Assembly: GCA_938075675.1 (NCBI GenBank)
Contig: CALJHE010000006.1
Location: 1 to 64,000, forward strand
From: Candidatus Poseidoniaceae archaeon
GTDB lineage: Archaea > Thermoplasmatota > Poseidoniia > Poseidoniales > Poseidoniaceae
Reading direction: 5' to 3'
Length of the DNA stretch: 64,000 nt
Shown here piece by piece: positions 1 to 9,035 of the stretch. The notes beneath the pieces were generated by a model. That model made no database searches. It saw only the letters and a program-made list of their open reading frames with translations, and had not been told where the DNA came from. The translations under genes were made by a program, and so were the position numbers. The first letter of the stretch is position 1, and every line of letters starts with the position of its first letter.

Positions 1-1898
1 CCCGAGTTGCCGACCTTACCCCAAATATCTGGGCGACGAGCAGGGTCTCGACCGTAGAGCGTTACCGAGTCAAAAGCGGTGGACAATCGAACGTAGTCTT
101 GGCCTTGGCTCAAGTAATGGAATCGGCGGTTGGTACGCTCAGGCTCGCCTTCTCCTGCAAACATTCGGGCAGATAACTCATCGGTTCGTTTGAACGGGAA
201 TACGCCCGCTGTGAACGGGAAATGGCCTGGAGCGTTCTCTTTCTTGATGAACGAAAACAATTCGCCGTCATCAGCAAAGGTCGGTAGAGCAACACGAGGA
301 ATATCGGAATGTGAGAGAGATTCTGTTGTGGTTTTGACGGTGAACGGCTTGCCACGAACGTGGTAGGTGAACTCGCCGCTGGAGTATTGTTCAGCAAGGC
401 TACGGAAGGCAGCCAATTCCTCTCGGGCGGTTTCAATCGATTCAAGGATCTCATCTATTTGTTCTTGAAGGTCTGCAGCGATGGTGTTCGCACCTCGCTC
501 AGTAGCGTGGTTTGCAGCAGTCTCAAGGTGTTGGCACAAGCGCAATTGCTCAGCAACCGCTTCGTGTCCAGCATGGTATTCACGCACCGTTGCAGCAATC
601 TCGGACAGGTAGTAAATGCGTTCTGGAGGAATGACCCCCTTGGTCGTCCCCATCTCGTCCACCGGTTCTTTTGCTTCAAAGCCGACGATTTCCGAGAGTT
701 TGCACCACAATCGGTCAACCCCACCGTCAGCGAATTGGCTGGCGATGGTCGCTACGACAGGCAGTTCTTCATCCGCAACATCGAACATGTTTCTGTTCCT
801 TCGAACTTGCTTTCGAATCGCTCTGAAGGCATCTTCACTGCCTCGCTTTTCGTACTTGTTGAGCACGACAACATCAGCGACATCGAGCATCTCAATCTTT
901 TCGAGTTGTGTGTGAGCCCCGAACTCAGCCGTCATGACGTAGAGTGAATGGTCTGCAACAGAAGTGATGGCATCGCTGCCTTGGCCAATTCCACTTGTCT
1001 CGCAGAAAATCATGTCGAAACCAACTGCTTTGGCGACTTCGATGGCTCGGTCAAGGTTGGCACTGATTTCAGAACCAGAGCCTCGACTGGCGAGGCTGCG
1101 CATGAACAGGTCGTTGTTGGAAAGTGAATTCATTCGAATACGGTCGCCGAGCAGTGCGCCACCGGTGCGCTTTCGTGTTGGGTCAACGCACAGCAAGCAG
1201 ACTTTCTTACCAGGATTGTCTCGTTGAATACGAAGCATCAACTCATCGAGCAGACTTGATTTTCCTGCTCCGCCGGTTCCGGTGAAACCAATGACTGGTA
1301 CGTCCTTCTCCGAAGAACGTGCAGTTTCGACAGCGGATTTGAACGTTGCATCGTCCGCACTTTCTGATAGCGTCATCAGCAATCCGACTTTCGCCATGTC
1401 TTCAGCAGTCACAGGTCCATCGATGGAGGCGAGTCTCGCTTCGCCAATCAAATCGACTTCGGCAGCCATTCCCATGAGGTGGTGAATCATACCCATCAAG
1501 CCCATACTTCGGCCATCATCGGGTGAATAAATCTTGGAAATACCCGACTGATGGAGCGTTCGAATTTCTGGTGGAGTGATGGTACCTCCACCGCCACCAA
1601 AGATACGAACGTGCTCGCATCCTGCTTCATCGAGCAGTTGACGAATGTAGGTGAAGTACTCAAGATGGCCACCTTGATACGAAGTCAAGGCGATTGCGTG
1701 TGCATCTTCTTGCACAGCACAATCCACAACGGCTTGAGCCGATTGGTCGTGACCCAGATGAATCACTTCTGCACCAGAGGATTGAATCAACCTGCGCATC
1801 ACGTTGATGGCAGCGTCGTGACCGTCAAACAATGACGCTGCGGTTATGACACGGACCGGCCCGGTCGTCGTCTCGAATACGGGCTCTTCATCGGCCAT
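1..1898 (-). CDS. icmF: Fused isobutyryl-CoA mutase IcmF (N-terminal part, runs off the window)
   Basis: Adenosylcobalamin-dependent acyl-CoA mutase fused to its G-protein chaperone. IcmF enzymes interconvert isobutyryl-CoA and n-butyryl-CoA, or related branched acyl-CoAs, in the cytosol. Reading from ATG 1898, residues about 10-140 form a B12-binding domain (FDGHDAAINVMRR, SYQGGH, a glycine-rich FGGGGG stretch). A MeaI-type GTPase follows, with P-loop GFTGTGGAGKSS near residue 205 and NKYEKR further on. The start of the mutase domain is visible as FPFTAGVFPFKR, MFAGEGEPERTNRR and RPDIWGKVGNSG. The domain order is that of IcmF rather than of separate methylmalonyl-CoA mutase subunits. The C-terminal catalytic part lies left of base 1, and 632 codons are present. 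It is followed upstream by the ABC-F gene on the same strand. The exact substrate cannot be told from this half. Confidence 0.93.
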   Translation of the reverse strand, partial: MADEEPVFETTTGPVRVITAASLFDGHDAAINVMRRLIQSSGAEVIHLGHDQSAQAVVDCAVQEDAHAIALTSYQGGHLEYFTYIRQLLDEAGCEHVRIFGGGGGTITPPEIRTLHQSGISKIYSPDDGRSMGLMGMIHHLMGMAAEVDLIGEARLASIDGPVTAEDMAKVGLLMTLSESADDATFKSAVETARSSEKDVPVIGFTGTGGAGKSSLLDELMLRIQRDNPGKKVCLLCVDPTRKRTGGALLGDRIRMNSLSNNDLFMRSLASRGSGSEISANLDRAIEVAKAVGFDMIFCETSGIGQGSDAITSVADHSLYVMTAEFGAHTQLEKIEMLDVADVVVLNKYEKRGSEDAFRAIRKQVRRNRNMFDVADEELPVVATIASQFADGGVDRLWCKLSEIVGFEAKEPVDEMGTTKGVIPPERIYYLSEIAATVREYHAGHEAVAEQLRLCQHLETAANHATERGANTIAADLQEQIDEILESIETAREELAAFRSLAEQYSSGEFTYHVRGKPFTVKTTTESLSHSDIPRVALPTFADDGELFSFIKKENAPGHFPFTAGVFPFKRTDELSARMFAGEGEPERTNRRFHYLSQGQDYVRLSTAFDSVTLYGRDPARRPDIWGKVGNS

Positions 1899-1949
1899 GC
1901 CGATGCCACAGGCTGTTGGTTCATCAAATCAGCCCCTCCAAGTTGAGGC

Positions 1950-3626
1950 TCAAATGTTCGAGACTTCCCCGTCTGCCAGCGGCGGAAGGCCTCTTTTAGC
2001 ACGGATATAATCGGTATAGTTCCCGTAGTAGACGGTGACCACGCCATCTTGTAATTCCCAGATGCGGTTGACCACTTGGTCGAGGAACCAGCGGTCGTGA
2101 GAGACGGTGATGAGCGAGCCTTCGTAGCCCTTCAACGCTTCTTCCAACGTATCTTTGGAATCCATGTCCAAGTGGTTGGTTGGTTCATCCATCAGCAGTA
2201 AGTTGTTTTCCTCGAGCAGCAATTTGAGCAATGCTACACGAGCTCGCTCACCACCGGATAACTGTGAGAGTTTGGTTGTGACCTGGTCTCCAGTGAACTG
2301 GAAACGGCCCAAAGCAGCACGAATATCTCCATATTGGAAGTCGGGTCGTAGTTTTTGAATCTGTTCGACCGGTGAAAGATTGAAATCAAGCGTAGCGTGG
2401 TCTTGGTGGAAGTATCCAATCTCACAGCCGGGGGCTAAATCTCGGATACCGCTGGTGAGTTTTTCATCCCCGTTGATAAGTTTGAGAAGCGTCGTTTTCC
2501 CTTGGCCGTTACCGCCAACAATTCCGATTCTGTCACCCTTTCGGACCTCTAAATCTTGATTTTTCAAAATTGGCCGTTCTAGACCCTCATAGATTTTCGT
2601 TGCACCGTCGAGTTGTAAAACATCCATGCTGGCCTTGTCGGTTGCTTCTAATGTGAGAATGAGCGGCTTTCGCTTCTTTGGAACGCGTGCACGCAGCGCT
2701 TTCAATTCCTGTTGCATGCGCTCAATCATTTTCTGTTTAGCCGAAATCGACTTGTCGTACTTGTTGGCACGCTTCATTTGTTTGAGAGCACCAGTGGTTG
2801 CGGCAATTTTCTTTTCCACAGTGTGAATCATGTCGCCGAGAGCCGCCTCTGTAGCAATCTTTTGACGCAAAAATTGACTGTAGTTGCCCTTCCATGGCCA
2901 AGCACGGAGGTTGTCGACTTCAACGATTCGAGTGCACACTTGGTCGAGGAAATATCGGTCGTGTGAAACAATGAGTTGAGCGCCTTTGAAATCTTTCAAG
3001 AATCCTTCAAGCCATTCAGTCGTCTCGATATCGAGGTGGTTTGTCGGCTCGTCAAGGAACATGACATCGACACCAGCAAGTCCGACCAGTTGACGTGCGA
3101 GGGCCAACTTTGCTTTCTCACCACCAGAGAGTTTGTTGACTTGCATGTCCATTGGGTGCTTGTCAAGACCAAGCCGTGCCAGGGTCGCTTTCGCAATGCT
3201 GGCTACATTGCCACCGCCGCTTGCTCCAAGCGTCTGCTGTAGTTCAGAATAGCGCTCCATTACCGATTCCCAATCGCCATCGTAGAAGGCTGGGTCAGCC
3301 ATTTGAGATTCAATGGATGCAATTTCCTCTTCGAGTTCTTGAAATTGTCGACCCTTTCTACCGAGTTCTTCTTCAATGGTTGAATCCGATTCAATATCAC
3401 GAATTTGAGTCAAGTAAGCGATCCGGATTCCCGGGGCATATTCGATGTCTCCGACGTCTTGAGATTGTTCGCTGATGGTGTTGAGGAGTGTGGTCTTTCC
3501 AGCTCCGTTGTGTCCGACAATACCGATTCGGTCACCGTCTTGAACAAGGAGATTGATGTCGAGCAAGACATCAACAGGGCCGAAACTTCTGTCGACCCCT
3601 TCGATGTTGATGAGTTGGCGTGCCAT
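1950..3626 (-). CDS. ABC-F family ATPase (EttA/Uup-like translation factor)
   Basis: Soluble protein of 558 residues with two ABC ATPase domains and no membrane segment, the hallmark of ABC-F proteins that act on the ribosome. Domain 1 has Walker A GHNGAGKTT at residues 38-46, then signature LSGGEKAKLA and Walker B with FLDEPTNHLD. A charged, coiled inter-domain linker (about residues 245-325) follows. Domain 2 has Walker A GGNGQGKTT near 368, LSGGERARVA near 455 and LLMDEPTNHLD. The start codon is preceded by GGGGAG (3630-3635), a convincing Shine-Dalgarno sequence. A TTTATG box near 3664 could be its TATA element. The family call is firm; which member (throttle, rescue or assembly factor) cannot be decided from sequence alone. 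Confidence 0.92.
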   Translation of the reverse strand: MARQLINIEGVDRSFGPVDVLLDINLLVQDGDRIGIVGHNGAGKTTLLNTISEQSQDVGDIEYAPGIRIAYLTQIRDIESDSTIEEELGRKGRQFQELEEEIASIESQMADPAFYDGDWESVMERYSELQQTLGASGGGNVASIAKATLARLGLDKHPMDMQVNKLSGGEKAKLALARQLVGLAGVDVMFLDEPTNHLDIETTEWLEGFLKDFKGAQLIVSHDRYFLDQVCTRIVEVDNLRAWPWKGNYSQFLRQKIATEAALGDMIHTVEKKIAATTGALKQMKRANKYDKSISAKQKMIERMQQELKALRARVPKKRKPLILTLEATDKASMDVLQLDGATKIYEGLERPILKNQDLEVRKGDRIGIVGGNGQGKTTLLKLINGDEKLTSGIRDLAPGCEIGYFHQDHATLDFNLSPVEQIQKLRPDFQYGDIRAALGRFQFTGDQVTTKLSQLSGGERARVALLKLLLEENNLLLMDEPTNHLDMDSKDTLEEALKGYEGSLITVSHDRWFLDQVVNRIWELQDGVVTVYYGNYTDYIRAKRGLPPLADGEVSNI

Positions 3627-3650
3627 GTTCTCCCCAGTTCACGGCCCTCG

Positions 3651-3663
3651 TCAACCCCTCATA
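3651..3663 (-). promoter_or_regulatory. Candidate promoter element of the ABC-F gene
   Basis: On the minus strand this reads TATGAGGGGTTGA, with TTTAT just upstream, about 25-38 nt before the ABC-F start codon. The identical 13-mer occurs at 10532-10544 upstream of the Csl4-like gene. Placement fits an archaeal TATA/BRE region, but this is inferred from spacing and AT content only. Confidence 0.3.
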
Positions 3664-3709
3664 AACACCATGCCCACTTTTACGACACCCAGGGTGCATA
3701 TTGGTTTGC

Positions 3710-4042
3710 TTAATCGTACATTGTGAACGCATTCTTACGCCCACTGCGTGCCATTAGTTTTTGACGAGATTCTGTTTTAATGGCTTTGTGTTCAGCCAGT
3801 TCATTTCGCATTCCAGGGCAAGCAACTATGCAAACTGCTACGCCAAGAAGAACCCCAGCCGGCACGGAGAACAGCAAAGGTATCGAGAGGATCAATGAAT
3901 TGGCAATGCCGACAAGGAATCCAACGAAACTACCGACACCGATAGGTTTCTGAATGATTTTCGGTATAAGTCGTGAACCGTAGAGAGAGGCAGAACTTTG
4001 CTGCATGGCAAAAATCTCGGTCTCTGTAGATACATTTGACAT
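3710..4042 (-). CDS. Small two-helix membrane protein, unknown function
   Basis: A 110-residue protein not assigned to any family. The N-terminal ~35 residues are polar. Two hydrophobic segments follow, about residues 36-55 (containing VGSFVGFLVGIANSLIL) and 57-77 (LLFSVPAGVLLGVAVCIVA). The tail is basic and polar and ends in a lysine/arginine-rich stretch. The ATG at 4042 (MSNVSTE) is preferred over an in-frame GTG at 4048 because a palindromic TTATAA box is centred about 25 nt upstream, the spacing expected for a leaderless archaeal transcript. It sits alone between the ABC-F and acyl-CoA synthetase genes on the same strand. A C-terminal dilysine-like or cytoplasmic role is not supported by anything visible. 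Confidence 0.6.
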   Translation of the reverse strand: MSNVSTETEIFAMQQSSASLYGSRLIPKIIQKPIGVGSFVGFLVGIANSLILSIPLLFSVPAGVLLGVAVCIVACPGMRNELAEHKAIKTESRQKLMARSGRKNAFTMYD

Positions 4043-4062
4043 GAACACAGTTCATCTTGAGG

Positions 4063-4072
4063 GGTTATAACC
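4063..4072 (-). promoter_or_regulatory. Palindromic TATA box
   Basis: GGTTATAACC is a perfect 10-bp palindrome. Its TTATAA core is centred about 25 nt upstream of the ATG at 4042, matching the archaeal TATA-to-start distance for leaderless mRNA of the small membrane protein. Confidence 0.5.
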
Positions 4073-4133
4073 TCTTTGGCGTCAAAACAGCCGAGAATAC
4101 GACTTTTCCATTCGTGGGTTGGCGCGAATGTGC

Positions 4134-6062
4134 TCAAAAGGCCTTGATTTCTTCATCGTGAAGAGTGAGCAAGTTTCGCAACTTGACCTTCATGGAAGGC
4201 GTCAACATGTCGTTGTCGGTTGTCCACTCAACAGGATCGAGAATAAGGTTTGCAGCACGTTCATAGCCTTTCCAAGTTGGAGCTTGCATGTTCTTCTCTC
4301 TTAATTCTGCAAGAAGCCACTCACGGGTTGAAGCACGGGCACAAATTTCGGCATTGGTACCGGACGCATCGACTCCAGCATTGCTAAGCGCAGGCTTGAG
4401 GGCTTCCATGTTCGGGTGAACGATGAGGTAGGTCTTCAACATGTTTCGACCATCGAGAACAGCTTGTTCAACGAGCGGCGAAAGTTTGAGGTTTTCTTCC
4501 AATGGCGCAGGAGAAACGTATTTTCCATTTTCCAGTTTGAATTGGCTCTTGACACGGCCGGTAATCGAAAGGTATCCATCGGATGATAATTTACCCAAAT
4601 CGCCGGTCCTGAAGACTCCTGGTTCCATGATGACTTCCTTTGTAGCAGCCTCATTGTTCCAGTATCCTTGCATGACGTTTGGACCGTGGACAATGATTTC
4701 TCCTTCATCAGGTCGTTCAGGGTCGTCCCATGCATCGGTATCGATGGTGACTTTGACGCCGTTAGCAACTCGACCTACACAACGGAGTTTTGAGGTGCCT
4801 GGTCCAGCCCATCCGTTGGCAGAAACGAGCGGCGAGGTCTCGGTAAGACCGTAACCTTCGTAGCAACTGAATCCAACTTGTTGGATGAACGCTGCAACAT
4901 CTGGGGAAAGTGCGGCTGCACCGGACATACAGAAACGGATGTTTCCACCAAATCGGGCACGAACCTTTGACCAAACGAGCTTATCGTAGAGTTTGTCAAA
5001 GAAACCAGAAGCCGGAACTGCGTCACACTCGACACCAGCCTTTTCAATTCGCTTTGCAGCGGACTTCTTTGCCTTTCCGATCAAGAATTTCTTGACACCT
5101 GTTGCTTCGTTGAATTGACTGTTGACTCGGTCGTAGAACTTGTTCCATACACGAGGCACTGCAAGAAGAACTGCAGGTTTAATTTCGATGCATTCATCTG
5201 CGATGCGAGTGATTTCGGAAATGAGGTTGATGTGTACACCACAACGAATCATCCAGTGCAGGTCAAAGGTGCTTCCAAAGGAGTGAGCCCATGGAAGGAA
5301 CGCAGCGTTTTTATCACCGACATAGACCTTGAATGCCGATTGAACACACAGAACATTCGAGAGCGTGTTCCAGTTGGTGAGCATGACTCCCTTTGGGTTT
5401 CCAGTTGTACCAGAGGTGTAGATGAGTGTGTTGAGGGCAAACGGGTCGTCTGCGACTTCAAACGTGTTTTCACTTGCTCGGCCAGCAGCAACGAAGTCGG
5501 CCCATGCGTGGACTTCAATGCCTGCAGGAGGGATTTCATTTGCTGGTTCGTCACCGAGTAAAACCACACCGCACCGAGGCCATGCAGCAGCATCGCTTGG
5601 AAGGTGCTTGACAAGTTTGTCGAGGATTGTTGTGTTTGCAACAGCAAGCATCGAGGGGGTCGAATCGTTGAGGATATATGCCCACTCATCGCCGTGTTGA
5701 TGCGTGTACATGGCGGTGTATGCAGCACCGATTCCGTTTGCGCCGTAAGCCATTGCGGCCCACTCAACACTGTTGTCAAGAATCAAAGCGACTCGTTCAC
5801 CGGCTGCGACTCCAACATCTGCCAGTTGTTGGCCAACAGCGGTTGCAAGTTCTCCGAATTGGTTGTAGGTAATGTGGACACGTGAAGCGCCTTTAGCAGG
5901 GATGTAACCGAAGCAATCGTTTGACCCAAAGCGGCCGACACTCGTCATCAACATTTGGTAAACCGTTCGTGGGTCATCACCCTCGGGTGTTACCCATTGT
6001 CGGTCATCCGGTTGTCGCTCCCATGCCATCTGCAGTTCTGCCATGTACACTAAGTGTAGCAT
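4134..6062 (-). CDS. fadD: Long-chain acyl-CoA synthetase (AMP-forming)
   Basis: Activates fatty acids to acyl-CoA with ATP via an acyl-adenylate, feeding beta-oxidation or lipid remodelling in the cytosol. The 642-residue length is typical of the long-chain type. The AMP-binding P-loop LIYTSGTTGNPKGVM lies near residue 212. The later YGLTETSP motif, the GEIIVHGPNVMQGYW region and the RTGDLG hinge motif are all present, so the N- and C-terminal adenylation subdomains are complete. The Met at position 7 (ATG 6044, MAELQ) is an equally possible start. It lies on the strand and near the IcmF gene, consistent with acyl-CoA metabolism, but no direct operon evidence links them. Chain-length specificity cannot be read off. 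Confidence 0.92.
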   Translation of the reverse strand: MLHLVYMAELQMAWERQPDDRQWVTPEGDDPRTVYQMLMTSVGRFGSNDCFGYIPAKGASRVHITYNQFGELATAVGQQLADVGVAAGERVALILDNSVEWAAMAYGANGIGAAYTAMYTHQHGDEWAYILNDSTPSMLAVANTTILDKLVKHLPSDAAAWPRCGVVLLGDEPANEIPPAGIEVHAWADFVAAGRASENTFEVADDPFALNTLIYTSGTTGNPKGVMLTNWNTLSNVLCVQSAFKVYVGDKNAAFLPWAHSFGSTFDLHWMIRCGVHINLISEITRIADECIEIKPAVLLAVPRVWNKFYDRVNSQFNEATGVKKFLIGKAKKSAAKRIEKAGVECDAVPASGFFDKLYDKLVWSKVRARFGGNIRFCMSGAAALSPDVAAFIQQVGFSCYEGYGLTETSPLVSANGWAGPGTSKLRCVGRVANGVKVTIDTDAWDDPERPDEGEIIVHGPNVMQGYWNNEAATKEVIMEPGVFRTGDLGKLSSDGYLSITGRVKSQFKLENGKYVSPAPLEENLKLSPLVEQAVLDGRNMLKTYLIVHPNMEALKPALSNAGVDASGTNAEICARASTREWLLAELREKNMQAPTWKGYERAANLILDPVEWTTDNDMLTPSMKVKLRNLLTLHDEEIKAF

Positions 6063-6100
6063 TAAGCACTTGAAGGGTTCGCCGGTTTTTCAATGGGATT

Positions 6101-6868
6101 TTATCCTTCCAAGACCGAAATAACGTTTTCTCGCCAATCCGCTCCATCGTTGCGGTTGGCCAAAGGACTTGCAGGACTGGGGTGCCAACAGGTGTCAATA
6201 CGCACACTGCGCCCTTCTCTACTCGTTCCATCTCCAGATTTGCCAGCGCCAAGTGCCATTCTTGCTCGTTGTTCGGCATACTTTCCTACGCCAATGATCC
6301 GAGTAATCCCCATAATATCGACGACATCGAGGAGGTGTTCATCACAGGCCTCAAGAATTGGATTCATTATTGCTGTTGGAAGGTTATTCGGGGTGATGTT
6401 TTTCCCCGTCTCACCAAGAAGCAACAACGGGCAGTGATTGACTACGAAGATGTTGCTGAACGTCGATTCAGCCGAACCGTAGTGTTGCTTCATGAGATTC
6501 CATAACCGGGTTCCGGAGATTTCTTGCCGTTCCAGTGCCATTCCCTCTATCGGGCGTTTTGGGTGTGCATTCTCTGGAGTCCTCAATTCTCGGGCTTCAA
6601 TTTCAAGAAACGATTGCGCAACGGCAGTTGCGCCGAAAGGTACACCGGTTTGAGCCATGCCCCAAGGCCCAGGATTCATCCCGAGGAGCAGTGTATGGCT
6701 GCCGAGGTTTCCCCATTTGTGTAAGAATTGCTCATGGTGCGGCCAAGCATAGTCGAGTGGATTTGTTGCATGAGCAACAATGGTCTTTTTCTCCAGAATA
6801 GGAATTGCGTTATCGCAAACCTTTGACAAGCGCTGTGCAGCCTGTGCGAGTTGTTCGCTGATGTCCAT
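6101..6868 (-). CDS. SMUG1-type uracil-DNA glycosylase
   Basis: Base-excision repair glycosylase removing uracil and related oxidised pyrimidines from DNA. The 255-residue protein carries the SMUG1 active-site motif GMNPGPWGMAQTGVPFGA (near residues 63-80). It also has a middle motif NHCPLLLLG and the C-terminal DNA-intercalating motif HPSPASPLANRN. These motifs separate SMUG1 from UDG families 1, 2 and 4. The start MDISEQL fits the family's helical N-terminus, and length is similar to animal SMUG1. It overlaps no neighbour and stops 38 nt before the acyl-CoA synthetase start. SMUG1 is best known from animals and some bacteria, so its archaeal occurrence is notable. Together with MutY in this window it suggests active base-excision repair. 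Confidence 0.88.
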   Translation of the reverse strand: MDISEQLAQAAQRLSKVCDNAIPILEKKTIVAHATNPLDYAWPHHEQFLHKWGNLGSHTLLLGMNPGPWGMAQTGVPFGATAVAQSFLEIEARELRTPENAHPKRPIEGMALERQEISGTRLWNLMKQHYGSAESTFSNIFVVNHCPLLLLGETGKNITPNNLPTAIMNPILEACDEHLLDVVDIMGITRIIGVGKYAEQRARMALGAGKSGDGTSREGRSVRIDTCWHPSPASPLANRNDGADWRENVISVLEG

Positions 6869-6898
6869 GCTTACGGGAAGTAAAGACGCTACATGAGT

Positions 6899-7127
6899 CT
6901 ATTCTTCGTCTTCTCGTCGAATCGAGATGAGGAATCCTGCACTAATTGCAACAGCTGTCCCTACCATGCCGAGTGCTGGTAATGAATCGCCGTCTACGGC
7001 AATTGTCCCGTTGTCATCAATGGTAACCTCAAGGCCATCGCATGCTGTTCAAGTGGCCTGTGATGGCTTGCTCCAAGAGGAGGGTTATGAACAGAAGAGC
7101 TACTGAGGTTGCCGTCTTGGTTTGCAT
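6899..7127 (-). pseudogene. Frameshifted small secreted/membrane protein
   Basis: Two reading frames on the minus strand together look like one small exported protein. From ATG 7127 the first frame encodes a signal-peptide-like N-terminus (MQTKTATSVALLFITLLLEQA) and stops at 7029. The frame one base away encodes an acidic segment (CDGLEVTIDDNGTIAVDG), a transmembrane helix (ALGMVGTAVAISAGFLISI) and a charged tail RREDEE, ending at 6899. A single-base insertion or deletion near 7040-7070 would join them. This could be a real disruption or a sequence error. Apart from this, the stretch between the SMUG1 and radical SAM genes holds no recognisable gene; 7128-7229 is AT-rich with nothing identified. 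Confidence 0.5.
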
Positions 7128-7229
7128 AGACACGCTAAACTTCTCGGATTAAAAAATACCTCTTGAGTTGCTTTTTCACTTTTATTCGCTCCGCATATAT
7201 TATCATTCACTCTGGGTTTTTAGACGGCA

Positions 7230-9035
7230 TCAGTCGAAATAAAGTGAGTAATCTTCACTCCAATCGACGGCTGTCGCCCTGAACCACTCTTCGGCAGAAT
7301 CAAACGCTTCTTGCCCGGGATTCTTTCTTTTACGCTTGGCCCGCTGGGAAATGAGTTTCCAAGCTGTTTTCTCACCGATTCCTGGAATCGCTTCTAACTG
7401 CTTTTGAGAGACTTTTTCTGCATGAAGACCAGTTTCAACTCCAGTAATCGAACGTGCACCGTGTCCAGTGACGATGACTGAGGATTGAGTTTCGAGAGGA
7501 ATGTGGTATTCTACACCAATAAGGATCGGGTAAGCACCGATTTGCCGGCCAAAGGTGATGCCGGCTTTACCTCTACATGACTCCGCAGTGTGGTCTTCAC
7601 CGAGGTGTGCAGTGAGCCGTGTTCGTCCATCATGCGTCTCCCAATGCACATCGGATAATTTTTCACCCAAGGGGAATAACTCCTCGAGAAGTGGCCCATC
7701 AATGGTGTCTCGAACATTGGTTTTGAACATGTTGAATGCTTTTTGAGGTATGTCTTGGAATCCTTCGCCTTCGACCTGCCGAATGTTGATTCGGCGCAAC
7801 AACAGGCCTTCACGACGGATTTCATGGAGCAAATCAAGATTCATCTGGTAACTGGATTCGGTTTCTCCGTTCAATCCTGCAATGAAATTGAGTCCAGGTA
7901 GCAACTTTGGCAGCCCTCTTTCCCCACGAACCGATCCATACTTGTTGATCAATCGAATCGCTGACTTGAGTTGCGTGGGGTCGCAATTAAGCCAATTTGC
8001 CTCATGAACTGAAGGGTCTGCCGATTCAAGACCAAACGAAAGTACGGCGCCATCAGACAGCGTTTCCACGAGTGTTTTGGTTATTGCTTCGGATTCTTCG
8101 AGGTTTTCAGCGATTATGGAAGGGTTTCCGTTATCGGTATGGAGGATTCCCAGTCGCTCATCGTTACGCAACCCGTGTAAAAGCTGTGCAATCGGCTCAG
8201 GGTTTGGGACTGGATATTCCATTTCCTTAACGCCGTCTGCCATATAGGTGTAGGTATCGGTCATGCCTCCAAGTCGTACATGTTCGACGCCTACATCGTG
8301 CGCTCGACGTACTTCCTCGATGATATCTTCAGGTGTCCGCCATATCGGTATGCCCTTCTTTGGTTCTATACAGAATTTACATCCACGTTTGTAACGCACG
8401 CATCCTTGGTACACTTCCACTTCGTAGGTGAGCGGGCCTTTCTTGTCTTCAGTACCGAGGTCTGGGTGCGTAGTGACTGCTTTACTTGCTGCTCCAGCCT
8501 GGGCCCAATTTGTCCATTGTTCGGCATTTCTTCGAGTATGCTTCCATTCTCCGGTTTTGAGATACGTGTGCAGTGTAGCATCTGTATCTTGAACGGCCAA
8601 AAAGAGGTTTTTCCTCAACGGCGTCCAACCTTGTTGCCTCCAACCACGGATGGCCCATCCACCAAAGAGTGCAGGGATGCCATGTGGGAGGTCGCGAATT
8701 AAGTTTCGAGTCTCCTTCAAGGACAACGGTGTTCCACGAAGATAGCGGCCCGGAACGACTGCCCCAGCAATACAGGCAAAACCTTCCACCGCTGCAAGTC
8801 GATTTCTAGCCCAATCCTCGCCATGCTGGCGAATGAAGTCCCGCCATTGGTCGATGGTAAAGTAATCATAGTCGATTTTCGCTTCTTCGAGGACACCACA
8901 GAGATACCGGATATGAAATCCGACATAGGGCGGAACTCCAAATGCAGCCGGTTCGTCTTCATAGCCGTCAAGAATCAGCCATTTGGGTGAATGCTGTTCG
9001 ACCATGTTGGCTAACCTCGATTCGGTTGCCTTCAA
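7230..9035 (-). CDS. Radical SAM protein with C-terminal helix-hairpin-helix domain
   Basis: A 601-residue radical SAM enzyme of the group annotated as radical SAM superfamily enzyme with C-terminal HhH (COG1031-like). The N-terminal ~200 residues resemble a cobalamin-binding-like region that may lack the cofactor. The [4Fe-4S] site is CVRYKRGCKFCIEP near residue 213, with CX6CX2C spacing rather than the common CX3CX2C. The C-terminus has a DNA/RNA-type HhH (LEAIPGIGEKTAWKLISQ near 545) and a basic linker. The start overlaps the stop of the Csl4-like gene by four bases (ATGA, 9032-9035), indicating translational coupling. An inner Met (ATG 9005, MVEQHSPKW) is possible. The substrate is unknown; a nucleic-acid modification role is inferred from the HhH and neighbours. 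Confidence 0.85.
   Translation of the reverse strand: MKATESRLANMVEQHSPKWLILDGYEDEPAAFGVPPYVGFHIRYLCGVLEEAKIDYDYFTIDQWRDFIRQHGEDWARNRLAAVEGFACIAGAVVPGRYLRGTPLSLKETRNLIRDLPHGIPALFGGWAIRGWRQQGWTPLRKNLFLAVQDTDATLHTYLKTGEWKHTRRNAEQWTNWAQAGAASKAVTTHPDLGTEDKKGPLTYEVEVYQGCVRYKRGCKFCIEPKKGIPIWRTPEDIIEEVRRAHDVGVEHVRLGGMTDTYTYMADGVKEMEYPVPNPEPIAQLLHGLRNDERLGILHTDNGNPSIIAENLEESEAITKTLVETLSDGAVLSFGLESADPSVHEANWLNCDPTQLKSAIRLINKYGSVRGERGLPKLLPGLNFIAGLNGETESSYQMNLDLLHEIRREGLLLRRINIRQVEGEGFQDIPQKAFNMFKTNVRDTIDGPLLEELFPLGEKLSDVHWETHDGRTRLTAHLGEDHTAESCRGKAGITFGRQIGAYPILIGVEYHIPLETQSSVIVTGHGARSITGVETGLHAEKVSQKQLEAIPGIGEKTAWKLISQRAKRKRKNPGQEAFDSAEEWFRATAVDWSEDYSLYFD

Noticed and set aside
5249-5779. A 176-codon minus-strand open frame in the acyl-CoA synthetase gene
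   Set aside because: It is in another frame of a clear AMP-binding enzyme and has no motifs.
7128-7229. Possible tRNA or small RNA in the gap before the radical SAM gene
   Set aside because: The stretch is AT-rich without cloverleaf pairing or a conserved TPsiC-like segment.
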